From Alkalilimnicola ehrlichii (GTDB taxonomy: Bacteria > Pseudomonadota > Gammaproteobacteria > Nitrococcales > AK92), in assembly GCF_003399765.1 (NCBI RefSeq), contig NZ_NFZV01000015.1:50850-114849 (forward strand): a stretch of DNA of 64,000 bases, given 5' to 3'. The position numbers were made by a program, and so were the translations under genes. Under the pieces are notes generated by a model, which worked only from the letters and a program-made list of their open reading frames with translations, had not been told where the DNA came from and did not search any database. Each line of letters opens with the position of its first letter. The stretch's first letter is position 1. Below, one piece after another: positions 46,877 to 56,000 of the stretch.

Positions 46877-47854
46877 ATGAAAACACGCATCACGGAACTA
46901 TTCGGTATCGAGCGGCCCATCATTCAGGGCGGTATGCACTACGTCGGCTTCGCCGAGCTGGCCGCGGCGGTTTCCAACGCCGGCGGGCTGGGCACCATCA
47001 CCGCGTTGACTCAGGGCACGCCCGAGAACCTAGCGGCGGAAATCCGCCGCTGTCAGGAGCTGACCGACAAACCCTTCGCGGTCAACCTCACCTTTCTGCC
47101 CTCCGTCACGCCGCCGGACTACCCGGGGTTTGTGCAGGTTATCGTCGACAGTGGTGTGAAGATCGTCGAGACGGCCGGCAATAACCCGCAAAAGTGGTTG
47201 CCGACCCTCAAGGAAGCTGGGATTAAAGTCATCCACAAATGCACCTCCGTGCGTCACGCGCTCAAAGCCGAGGCTATCGGCTGCGACGCCGTCAGCGTCG
47301 ATGGTTTCGAGTGCGGCGGCCATCCGGGCGAAGACGACGTGCCGAACTTCATTCTCCTGCCGCGCGCGGCCGAGGAGTTGAAGATTCCCTTTGTCGCCTC
47401 CGGCGGCATGGCCGACGGCCGCTCGCTGGTGGCGGCGCTCTCGTTCGGCGCCGACGGTATGAACATGGGCACGCGGTTCGTTGCCACCCAAGAAGCGCCG
47501 GTGCATGAGAAGGTCAAGCAAGCCATCGTCGCCGCCAGCGAACTGGACACCCGGCTGGTCATGCGCCCGCTGCGCAACACCGAGCGGGTGCTGGCTAATC
47601 CGGCGGTGGAGCGATTGCTGGAGAAAGAGCGCCAGCTAGGCAAAGCGTTGAAGTTCGAAGACATCGCCCCCGAAGTCGCCGGCGTTTATCCGCGCGTGAT
47701 GAAAGAGGGCGAACTCGATGCCGGCGCCTGGTCCTGCGGCATGGTGGCCGGGCTGATTCGCGATGTGCCCACCGCTCAGGAACTCCTCGATCGCATCATG
47801 AATGAGGCCGAGACGCTGATTCGCCAGCGGTTGGCCGGCATGCTCAACGGCTAG
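46877..47854 (+). CDS. Nitronate monooxygenase-family (2-nitropropane dioxygenase-like) FMN protein
   Basis: A 325-residue TIM-barrel flavoprotein of the nitronate monooxygenase/enoyl reductase-like family. The N-terminus has FGIERPIIQGGMHYVGFAEL and SNAGGLGTI, both FMN-binding elements. FECGGHPGEDDV and VASGGMADGRSLVAAL bind the phosphate, and GADGMNMGTRFVATQEAP is characteristic of the family. In acyl-CoA gene clusters such proteins may act as enoyl-CoA reductases or handle reactive by-products instead of oxidising nitronates; the true reaction is unknown. It follows the SDR closely and is separated from the crotonase gene by a strong hairpin. Confidence 0.88.
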   Translation: MKTRITELFGIERPIIQGGMHYVGFAELAAAVSNAGGLGTITALTQGTPENLAAEIRRCQELTDKPFAVNLTFLPSVTPPDYPGFVQVIVDSGVKIVETAGNNPQKWLPTLKEAGIKVIHKCTSVRHALKAEAIGCDAVSVDGFECGGHPGEDDVPNFILLPRAAEELKIPFVASGGMADGRSLVAALSFGADGMNMGTRFVATQEAPVHEKVKQAIVAASELDTRLVMRPLRNTERVLANPAVERLLEKERQLGKALKFEDIAPEVAGVYPRVMKEGELDAGAWSCGMVAGLIRDVPTAQELLDRIMNEAETLIRQRLAGMLNG

Positions 47855-47875
47855 GTCCGTTCGGCCGATCCTCAT

Positions 47876-47904
47876 GCCCGCCGTGTCGGCTCGGCACGGC
47901 GGGC
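47876..47904 (+). other. Intercistronic GC-rich hairpin
   Basis: GCCCGCCGTG and CACGGCGGGC form a perfect 10-bp stem around a 9-base loop, 22 bases after the preceding stop. There is no T run, so it is more likely an mRNA-stabilising or processing element than a terminator. Confidence 0.6.
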
Positions 47905-47929
47905 GATTCCAACTTTTGGGAGCGCAGTT

Positions 47930-48817
47930 ATGGCTTTGCCACCGTTAGAGACGACGCAGTACAGCGTGGAAGACGGTATCGCCACGATTACCCTGAACCG
48001 GCCAGAAAAACTCAACGCCTATAACGCCAAGATGCGCGAGGAGTTGATTGCTCTGTTCGACGAAACCGACGCCGACGATAACGTCCGTGTGGTTGTTGTC
48101 ACCGGCGCCGGCCGCGCCTTCTGTGCCGGGGCGGATTTGTCCTCCGGCGGCTCGACCTTCGACCGTAAGGCTGACGCCGGCAACCTCTCGCGCGAAGCGC
48201 TGAAAGTCGGCGACGTCTACCGCGACGGCGGCGGCACCAACACGCTGCGCATCTACCAAAGCCTCAAGCCCGTCATTGGCGCTATCAACGGTCCGGCGGT
48301 CGGCATCGGCGCCACCATGCAATTGCCGATGGACATCCGCATGGCCTCCACCCAAGCCCGTTTCGGCTTCGTGTTCGCCCGCCGCGGGATCACGCCGGAG
48401 GCGGCTTCGTCTTGGTTCCTGCCTCGGCTGGTGGGCATGCAAACGGCGCTGGAGTGGTGCATGACAGGCCGGGTATTCGGTGCCGAGGAGGCGCACGAGC
48501 GCGGCCTGGTGCGCTCCTTGCACGAGCCGGACGAACTGCTGCCGGCCGTCTACGCCCTGGCGCGCGAAATCGCGGACAACACCGCGCCGGTCTCCATCGC
48601 TCTGACCCGCCAGCTCATGTGGCGGATGACGGCGGCGCCGCATCCGATGGACGCGCATCGTATCGACAGCCGCTCCATTCAAGCCCGCGGCGAATCGGCC
48701 GACGCCCGCGAAGGCGTAACCTCCTTTCTGGAAAAACGCCCGGCCGAGTTCCCCAACAAAGTCTCCACCGATATGCCGGACTTCTTCCCCTGGTGGGACG
48801 AGCCGACCTTTAAATAA
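47930..48817 (+). CDS. Enoyl-CoA hydratase/isomerase (crotonase) family protein
   Basis: A 295-residue crotonase-fold protein. ITLNRPEKLNAYNAKM is the usual N-terminal strand, GAGRAFCAGADLSSGG carries the first oxyanion-hole peptide, and KPVIGAINGPAVGIGATMQL the second. GITPEAASSWFLPRLVG contains a glutamate at the usual catalytic position. It should hydrate or isomerise an enoyl-CoA in the pathway of this operon. The last 40 residues (SFLEKRPAEFPNKVSTDMP) match the longer members of the family. The ATG at 47930 is preceded by GGGAG. The next gene starts 14 bases after its stop. Confidence 0.92.
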   Translation: MALPPLETTQYSVEDGIATITLNRPEKLNAYNAKMREELIALFDETDADDNVRVVVVTGAGRAFCAGADLSSGGSTFDRKADAGNLSREALKVGDVYRDGGGTNTLRIYQSLKPVIGAINGPAVGIGATMQLPMDIRMASTQARFGFVFARRGITPEAASSWFLPRLVGMQTALEWCMTGRVFGAEEAHERGLVRSLHEPDELLPAVYALAREIADNTAPVSIALTRQLMWRMTAAPHPMDAHRIDSRSIQARGESADAREGVTSFLEKRPAEFPNKVSTDMPDFFPWWDEPTFK

Positions 48818-48831
48818 GGAGTCGCGCGATC

Positions 48832-49755
48832 ATGAGTTTCGACACCCCTCTTGCGCTCTGCGGCCCCTTGCGGGAACCGCGGCAAATGCTGGCCGAGCAG
48901 GAATACAGCGGGCATACCTCTATTCACGACGACGACATGGCCGAAAAGCTCGGCTTTCGCGCCGGTCCGATCGAAGGGCCGACGCATTTTAGCCAGTTCG
49001 TGCCGCTGCTTGCTCACCTGTGGGGCAAGGATTGGTTCGAGCGCGGCTGCTTCTCCTCCCACTTCCAGAACATGGTGGTGGAGGGCGAGTCGGTGCGTGC
49101 CTTCGTCGAGCTGCCCGCGCCCGGTGCCACCCGTGCCCGCGCCTGGGCCGAAAAGGCCGACGGCACGCCGGTGTTGGAGGCAAGCGCCAGCCTCGGCCCC
49201 GACCACGGCCCGAGCTTGTTGGAGCAACGCATGGCGCGGCTGCGCCCGCCAGAGCAGTTGGTGATTCTGGCTGACCTTAAAGTGGGTATGAAAGGTGCTG
49301 AGGACGAGCCGGTGCGCATGGACCCGGAGCAGCACATGGGCCATCTGTATCCGTTTTCTCTCAAACAAAAGCTGGAGCGAATCACCGAATACTCGCCCTG
49401 GTACGCCGATGCTTCCGCCTCGCCCTGGGGGCGGCCAGCGATTCCGTTGGAGATGGTCAGCGTGCTCGCCGAGTACACCAGCCCGCAGGCCGGCTTTCCG
49501 GTCAAACAGCCCGCTATCGGTCTGTTTGCCGATCAGGAAATCCGCATGATCGACGGCCCGCTACTGGTCGGTGAGGACTACCTCATCCGCCGCGAGATCG
49601 TGGCATTGTCGGAGAGCAAACGCACCGAGTCGTATTGGGTGCGCACACGTATTTTCGACGCCGCCGGCGATAAGCTCAAAGCCGAAATGCTGCTTAACCA
49701 TGCCGTGTTGAAGCATTCCTACCCGAACTACGACGCCGAGCGCGCAGGCGCTTAA
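48832..49755 (+). CDS. MaoC-like hot-dog domain protein
   Basis: A 307-residue protein with what looks like a double hot-dog fold. The N-terminal half shows GHTSIHDDDMAEKLGFRAGPIEG and then HFSQFVPLL, the pattern of MaoC-type hydratases (A-x-x-x-G-F-x-x-x-x-A-x-G). The second half has GHLYPFSLKQKLERI and GEDYLIRREIVALSESKR. The canonical hydratase Asp/His pair is not clear, so activity is uncertain; an acyl-CoA hydratase or a binding role is possible. Its place between the crotonase and two acyl-CoA dehydrogenases supports acyl-CoA metabolism. Confidence 0.65.
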   Translation: MSFDTPLALCGPLREPRQMLAEQEYSGHTSIHDDDMAEKLGFRAGPIEGPTHFSQFVPLLAHLWGKDWFERGCFSSHFQNMVVEGESVRAFVELPAPGATRARAWAEKADGTPVLEASASLGPDHGPSLLEQRMARLRPPEQLVILADLKVGMKGAEDEPVRMDPEQHMGHLYPFSLKQKLERITEYSPWYADASASPWGRPAIPLEMVSVLAEYTSPQAGFPVKQPAIGLFADQEIRMIDGPLLVGEDYLIRREIVALSESKRTESYWVRTRIFDAAGDKLKAEMLLNHAVLKHSYPNYDAERAGA

Positions 49756-49766
49756 GGCACGGATAA

Positions 49767-49793
49767 CGCCCGCTGCCGGCACGGCGGCGGGCG
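49767..49793 (+). other. Intercistronic GC-rich hairpin
   Basis: CGCCCGCTGCCG and CGGCGGCGGGCG form a 12-bp stem with one mismatch (a G:T wobble) and a 3-base loop, 11 bases past the stop. It is similar in type to the hairpin at 47876-47904 within the same operon. Confidence 0.55.
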
Positions 49794-49822
49794 CTGCTGA
49801 CCATAACGATAACGAGGAAGCT

Positions 49823-51000
49823 ATGGCCGATTTGGAAACCTTTCGTAAAGAAACGCGCGCCTGGCTGGAGGAGAACTGCCCGCAGAGCATGCGCCAGCCC
49901 ATCACCAGCGACGACGACGCCTGCTGGGGCGGCCGCAACCCTGCCTTTAAAAGCGAGGATCAGCGTCTGTGGCTGGAGCGCATGGCCGCGCGCGGCTGGA
50001 CCGCGCCGGACTGGCCGAAGGAATACGGCGGCGGCGGGCTGAGCAAAGCAGAAGCCAAAATCCTGCGCGAGGAAATGGCCCGCATCAAAGCCCGCCCGCC
50101 GTTACACAGCTTCGGCATTTGGATGATCGGCCCGGCAATTCTCAAGTTCGGCTCCGAAGCGCTGAAACGTCAGCACATTCCGCCGATCGTGCGCGGCGAG
50201 ATTCGCTGGTGCCAGGGCTACAGCGAGCCGGGCGCCGGCTCCGACCTGGCCGGCTTGCAGACGCGGGCGGAGGACAAGGGCGATCACTTCATCGTCAACG
50301 GCCAGAAAGTCTGGACCTCCTACGCCAACAAGGCCGATTGGATGTTCTGCCTGGTGCGCACCAACTCCCAGGTTAAGAAACAACTCGGCATCAGTCTGGT
50401 GTTGTTCGACATGACAACGCCCGGTGTCAGCACGCGACCGATCAAGCTGATCTCCGGCAGCTCGCCGTTTGCGAAACCTTCCTCGACGACGTGCGCGTCG
50501 AGAAGGATCAAGTGGTGGGGGAGGTCGATCAAGGCTGGACGATTGCCAAGTACCTGCTCACTCACGAGCGCGAAATGATCGGCGGCATGGGCCGCACCGC
50601 CGCCGGCCAGAAGACCCTGGCGCAGTTGGCGGTGGACGCCGTGGGGCTGGAGCACGGCCGGCTGGCCGATAGCATGCTGCGTAGCCAAGTCGCCCGCTGG
50701 GATCTCGATGCCAAGGCCTTTGAGCTGACCGCCGAGCGGGTGGTCGATGAGGCCAAGGCCGGCCAAGGCGTGGGTGCTGCCTCCGCCATGCTCAAGTACT
50801 ACGGCACCGAGCTCAACAAACGCCGCTACGAGTTACTGATGGCGCTCAACGGCAGCGACGCCATGGTCTGGGAGGGCGAGGCCTGGAACGACGGCGACTT
50901 GCCCCGACAGTGGCTGCGCACCAAAGGCAACTCCATAGAGGGCGGTACCTCGGAGATTCAGCTCAACGTCATCGCGAAGAACATCTTGGGCCTCGGCTGA
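49823..51000 (+). CDS. Acyl-CoA dehydrogenase, one frameshift
   Basis: FAD-dependent acyl-CoA dehydrogenase, about 392 residues after repair. WCQGYSEPGAGSDLAGLQT is the FAD/substrate signature, KVWTSYANKADWMF the beta-domain core, and GNSIEGGTSEIQLNVIAKNIL the C-terminal helix with the glutamate expected for family members of this type. The frame breaks at a run of three T (50468-50470). A fourth T joins SGSSPF to CETFLDDVRVEKDQVVG, matching the family. It is paired with the next gene; such adjacent pairs can form heteromeric dehydrogenases, as in steroid and side-chain degradation. Confidence 0.92.
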
Positions 51001-51034
51001 GTCCGAACCCTTCCGAGCAAAAGGTAGTAGCACA

Positions 51035-52177
51035 ATGGCAGGTTTGGTACTTAGCGAAGAACAACAAATGCTCAAGGATGCCGCCCAAGGCTTCCTGCAG
51101 GATCACGCCCCGGTCGGCCAACTGCGCAAGCTGCGCGACGAGCGCGACCCGCTCGGCTATGTGCCTGAGCTGTGGCAAGGCATGGCTGAACTGGGTTTCA
51201 CCGGCACCTTGGTACCCGAGGCGTTCGGCGGCTCCGCCTTTGGCCACGTCGGCATGGGGCAGATTTCCGAACAGGCTGGCCGTAATCTTTCGGCCTCGCC
51301 GCTGTTCGCTACCGCCATCGTCGGCGCTTCGGCCATCGCGCTTGGCGGTAGCGAGTCGCAATGCGAGGCGCTGTTGCCGGCGCTTGTCGACGGCTCGCTG
51401 CTCACCGCGCTGGCGGTAGACGAAACGGCGCGCCACGCGCCCACGCAGGTGCGTACTCAGGCAACGCAAAGCGGCGACGGCTATCGGCTGAGCGGCGAAA
51501 AGCGCTTCGTCATCGATGGCCACATCGCCAACAAGCTGATCGTCTCGGCCCGTAGTGCCGGCGAGCCGGGAGACACACAAGGGATCACCCTGTTCCTGCT
51601 CGATGCCGACGCCGCCGGCGTCAGCATCGAGCGCACCGTCATGGTCGACAGTCGCAACGCCGCCGTGGTTCGCTTGGACAATGTTCAGGTCGGGGCCGAG
51701 GCGGTGCTGGGCGACCCCGGTGCCGGCTATGACTTACTGCAGCAGGTGCTCGATATCGGCAATGCCCAATTGGCCGCGGAGTTATTGGGGATTAGTCAGG
51801 AGGTGTTCGAGCGCACCGTACAGTATCTAAAAGAGCGCAAGCAGTTCGGGGTGCTGATCGGCTCGTTCCAGGCCTTGCAGCATCGTGCCGCGCACTGGTT
51901 TAGCGAAATCGAGCTGGTCAAATCGGTGGTGCTGCGTGCTTTGATGGCGCTCGACGAAGGCGCCGCCAACGCTGCCCAACTGGTCAGCCTCGCCAAGGCG
52001 AAAGCCAGTGAAGTGGCCGAGCTTTCGACCAACGAAGGTGTGCAAATGCACGGTGGCATCGGAATGACCGACGAGTTCGATATCGGGCTTTTCCTGAAAC
52101 GCGCCCGGCCGGCGCAGCAATTATTCGGCGATTACGGTTATCACGCTAATCGATTTGCCTTGTTGGGCGGTTACTAG
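51035..52177 (+). CDS. Acyl-CoA dehydrogenase, second subunit or paralogue
   Basis: A 380-residue acyl-CoA dehydrogenase-fold protein. The N-terminal helical domain (LSEEQQMLKDAAQGFLQDH), the beta domain (YRLSGEKRFVIDGHIANKLIV) and the C-terminal domain (ERKQFGVLIGSFQALQHR, QMHGGIGMTDEFDIGLFLKRA) are all present. The central FAD signature is weak (TALAVDETARHAPTQV instead of an E-P-x-A-G-S-D box), as in partner subunits of heteromeric acyl-CoA dehydrogenases. It is the last gene of the operon, 34 bases after the previous stop, and a strong terminator follows at 52193. Confidence 0.9.
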   Translation: MAGLVLSEEQQMLKDAAQGFLQDHAPVGQLRKLRDERDPLGYVPELWQGMAELGFTGTLVPEAFGGSAFGHVGMGQISEQAGRNLSASPLFATAIVGASAIALGGSESQCEALLPALVDGSLLTALAVDETARHAPTQVRTQATQSGDGYRLSGEKRFVIDGHIANKLIVSARSAGEPGDTQGITLFLLDADAAGVSIERTVMVDSRNAAVVRLDNVQVGAEAVLGDPGAGYDLLQQVLDIGNAQLAAELLGISQEVFERTVQYLKERKQFGVLIGSFQALQHRAAHWFSEIELVKSVVLRALMALDEGAANAAQLVSLAKAKASEVAELSTNEGVQMHGGIGMTDEFDIGLFLKRARPAQQLFGDYGYHANRFALLGGY

Positions 52178-52192
52178 CCGCTTGCCAAGTAG

Positions 52193-52221
52193 AAAAGCCC
52201 CGCGTTTCTGCGGGGCTTTTT
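52193..52221 (+). terminator. Intrinsic terminator of the acyl-CoA operon
   Basis: AAAAGCCCCGC and GCGGGGCTTTTT pair around a short TTTCT-containing loop, 16 bases after the dehydrogenase stop, with a T-rich tail. Confidence 0.9.
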
Positions 52222-52351
52222 CTTTTGCTACGTTTCGTAACACTTTCCCGTCAAAATTTTCTGTTTTTACTAACTAAAGCTTAGGTGCCTTTTTAAACGC
52301 CTAATCTAGTGCTATTGTTGCCGAATAACGACAACTTTTTCGGGCATTCGC

Positions 52352-52906
52352 GTGATCAACGGATTGAATTTTCTTCTTGGCAGGGAGCCGAAAATGGCCG
52401 CTGTCGTAGTGGCGGCTCTACTGCTTTGCGTTGCACCCGTTACGGGGGCCGAGCCCACCGCTAATCCTTCCCAGGCTTCTCCAACGAAAGCTTCTTTCTC
52501 CTCTTCAAGCCAACTGAGCGTCAACCAGCGCATGGCAATTAATATGCGCCAAGGCGTCTGTAGAACGATGGCGCATCACCTCGTCGTACTTTCCGATGCG
52601 GCGGACGAGTCGGAGGCTTTGCCGGCTTTGCAAGCCATTGCCCAACTTGCCGGAGGCATGCTTAACGGCTATTCCCTGCGGGGCGAGTTTGAGGAATCTC
52701 GGGCCTCCGAGCAGATCTGGAGTAACGGTGGGGGCGAGTTTAGGCAACAGCGCCAGGAGTTTATGGAGACGGTTCGTGGTTCGCGGGCGAATTGGGAGCC
52801 TACGGCTTACCGTAGAATCGCCGACTCATGCGCTGCTTGTCATGCGGCGTTCACGACCGAAACGCCTTGGCCCAGGCTCGGCGAGCCGATTAATAACACG
52901 TATTAG
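52352..52906 (+). CDS. Cytochrome c'-like periplasmic protein
   Basis: A 184-residue exported protein. The signal peptide contains MAAVVVAALLLCVAPVTGAE; the start is either GTG 52352 or ATG 52394, the latter giving a more usual leader. The helical mature part (MAINMRQGVCRTMAHHLVVL, AIAQLAGGMLNGYSLRGEF) ends with the heme c site DSCAACHAAF near the C-terminus, as in class II cytochromes c'. A single covalent heme is expected, possibly binding NO or CO. It lies between a terminator and the giant lipoprotein gene, so it is probably transcribed alone. The Ser-rich stretch after the signal (about 35-50) is a linker. Confidence 0.8.
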   Translation: MINGLNFLLGREPKMAAVVVAALLLCVAPVTGAEPTANPSQASPTKASFSSSSQLSVNQRMAINMRQGVCRTMAHHLVVLSDAADESEALPALQAIAQLAGGMLNGYSLRGEFEESRASEQIWSNGGGEFRQQRQEFMETVRGSRANWEPTAYRRIADSCAACHAAFTTETPWPRLGEPINNTY

Positions 52907-53033
52907 AAAGACGTTTCCAAAAAGGTTAATCAGGCAGCAGCAATGAATCCTTTGCCGGTAAGCGAAACGCTTGCTGCGTGCTGCTAACAAAAAAATTAAC
53001 GGACAATGAAGCCGCCCTAGCGGGCGGAAAAGG

Positions 53034-56000
53034 ATGGGGGCGAAACTCATGTGTAGCCGGAGTCGGACGTTGGGTGCGGAGCTACGGCGCCGCGTAATAG
53101 GTGGCTTTGCTTCGTGGCGGAAGTTGATCTTTATCGTCGGCTTGGCGGCGGCAATAAGCGCCTGTAGCGACAGCAGCTCCAATAGAGGGACTCCCGCGCC
53201 GGAAGATACGCTCGGTGAGGTGGACGAGCATCTGAGCGCGGCTGCCGAGCTATTGGCCAGCGATGTCCCGCCTACCTCGGAAGCAGCGTTCGCCGATACC
53301 GAGTTTGCGCAGAGCCAAATGGAGCCCCGGCGGCGCGCGCGGCTTGACCGCGCACATGCGCTGGTCATGGCGGCGGAAGATCCAGAACCGGATTGGTTTG
53401 CCACGACGGTTGATCGCGATGTCATTGTCGCCGGCCGGGTGAAACCTATACCGTTCGCGTCCGGAAAGTGGATGTCGATGGCAACGACATTGGCCCAGTC
53501 GATCCCGAGCGGTTGCGGCTCGTTACTCGTATTCAACGCGCCGATAACGACTTTGAGTACATTCCGGAGGAGTTTAGCGCCGGCTATGTCGGTTGGGGCA
53601 CTGAACCGGGTGTTTTGACGCTAACGGTTCCCGCCGATTTGACCCGCGGGCGCTTGATGATCGGCTTACGGCCGGATTTGGAAGATGCCGGTCAGGTCGC
53701 GATTGCCGAGCGTTGGTCTACCGTCGTGTTGGCGGAAGTATGGCCTGCCAAGGCGGGGGTGACCGCCATCAACCCGGAGCGGGTGCTATTCCCGGTTTCT
53801 GACGACCAGCCGTTAGCGAGCGAGGCGGCGTTTTCTCTCGCCGATATCAGCGCCGAGTTCGATAATGCGTTGACCCAGGGCGAATTTGTTCTGCCTCTGC
53901 TTATCCGCGATGCCGACCTGGTCGAGGGGCAGCTGGTCGATTATCGGTTCGGCGACCGAGCCTACGGCGGCCGCGTCAACAAGATCATTCGACGCGGCGA
54001 ACAGCAGCTCGTTCTGTTGGCACCGGAGTGGTTCGATGTCTATGACATCGCCGATGCCGAGGACGACTTCCTGGTGAAGGAGGGGGTTTATCCAGAGTTT
54101 GTTGTCTACCGCGAAGGTGCGCCGGTTGCGGGATACGATGCGCACTATCGAGGCGATTTAACGCATATCGGTCCTTCCGATAGGGCCGATATCGCCCCGA
54201 TGTCCACCTTCGCGCTGCCGCCAGAACTACAAGCTGAGGCGTTAGCGCGTTCCGCTCGGAATCAGAACCGCTTCTTCGTTCCCGATAATTGTAATGCGAA
54301 CAGCGCTAGTTTGACCTTTTCGCCTCAGTTTTCGCTGATGCCGCTCGATGCCGGTGTCTATCTTGAAGGCGGTATCGAAGGAGCCGGGGTCGAATGCTCG
54401 TGGAAATCGACCGGGCGCAAGTCCTCCGGTGGGGCCGGTATGTTCCTCGCCGGTGGGCCGGCGGGCGTTGTCTTGCGCGCGCTGCTCGGGAGCGACGTGC
54501 AAATGGCGCCCTACGGCGAGTTCAAACTTGGCGTTGCGGCCGACATGCCCGCCACTTACAGCTTGAAAGCGGGTTACAGCGTCCGTGACGGCAGCACGTT
54601 CCAGTTTGATTTGCTTGGTGCGACCGGTGGCAGTGGGTTGAGCGGAACGCCTCTCGTTTATAAAGGCTCGGGCGGGCTTTCCGGTGGGCTTGAGGCTACG
54701 CTGACGCTGACCGACGCAGAAAGCGGTGCGGTTGGCTGGCTCATTTCTAAATTGGGTGTGAGCACTCCTAACATTGGCCTGGATGCGAAGGCCGGGATTG
54801 CCGGTGGCGCCGAACTGAGTGCGGCTAATAGCGCCGCTGTTTACCAGAATGTGGGCCAGTCGGGCGGTGCGGTCTCGGTGAAGACGTCTGTCGCGATCGG
54901 TGCCAGCCAAGACTTTGAGAGTCTGGTTCGAATGCTGGTGTCGGGGGCCGAGCTGAGTTTGGAAGCCGAAGGCACGCTGGCTCAGTTTAAGTTCGATGCC
55001 GGCTTCGGGACGATGGGTGTTATCGATGACGGCTTAGGTCGCGCTCATGTTCACGGACTGCATGTGAACAATGCGGTATTCCGCTCGTTTTTCCCGATGG
55101 GCAGCATTAACGGGGTTATGGGGCCGGACAATCAGTCCAGCTCCATCTTTGAAAATCCCGCCAACGCCGTGACGTATGACTTTGCCGAGTGTGAGGCTAA
55201 TGGCGGCAATATCACGGCGCCCGTCGTTGCCTGTGGCGGTCTCTTTTGCGGCTTGACGGAGCCTGTCGAGTTCTGTGGCGGTCAAGTCTGGATCGATCCG
55301 GTGAGCGCCAGCGGTTTCGTCGGCGATCAGGTGCAGGCTACCGGCCGGGTCGGTACGCGTGGCTCCAGCAGCGGAGAAGCGAGCCCGATTAACATCAGTG
55401 TTAGCGGTAATCCGCTCAGACCGAGCCAGGGCAGTTTTAGCGTGGCGCCGGGCGGGTCCGAATCTTTCACGGCGCGGGCTCAGTGCAGCGCCCGCGGCAT
55501 TCAGCAGGGCACTATTCGCGCGAGTGCCGGCAACGGCAACGAGGACAGTGCCAATAATACGGTCACCTGCCGCTGCCGCCCGAGCGAGCCGGACTGCGAC
55601 CGAATTTGGGGGCACCCTCATTTGGTGACCGCCGATGGCCTGGGGTACGACTTCAACGCGACCGGCGACTACATCTTGCTTCGCGTGCCGGGTGTCGACG
55701 GGCTAGAAGTGCAAGGGCGCTTTCTTGCCGGTTACGACGGCTCATGGCCGCAGGCGGTGGCGGCACAAGTTGGAGCCGATGTGGTCGAGATCCACGTGAT
55801 GGAGCTTGACCAGTCGGAAGCGTACACGCCTTATCATTATGCGCTGCGGGTGTTGGTCAATGGGCAGGAGCTGTATCCGCCCCGGGGCTGGGAAACCGTT
55901 CGCGAGCGTGGCTACGTGCCGTTGCCGGGTGGCGGAGCATTGCTTGTAGAGCAGTTTGCCGCCTACGGCGGCAGTGCGTTCTGGCGCGTCGACCCGATTT

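Noticed and set aside
53437..53439. Programmed ribosomal frameshift in the giant gene
   Set aside because: No slippery heptamer with downstream structure was evident, and similar single-base losses occur in many unrelated genes here.
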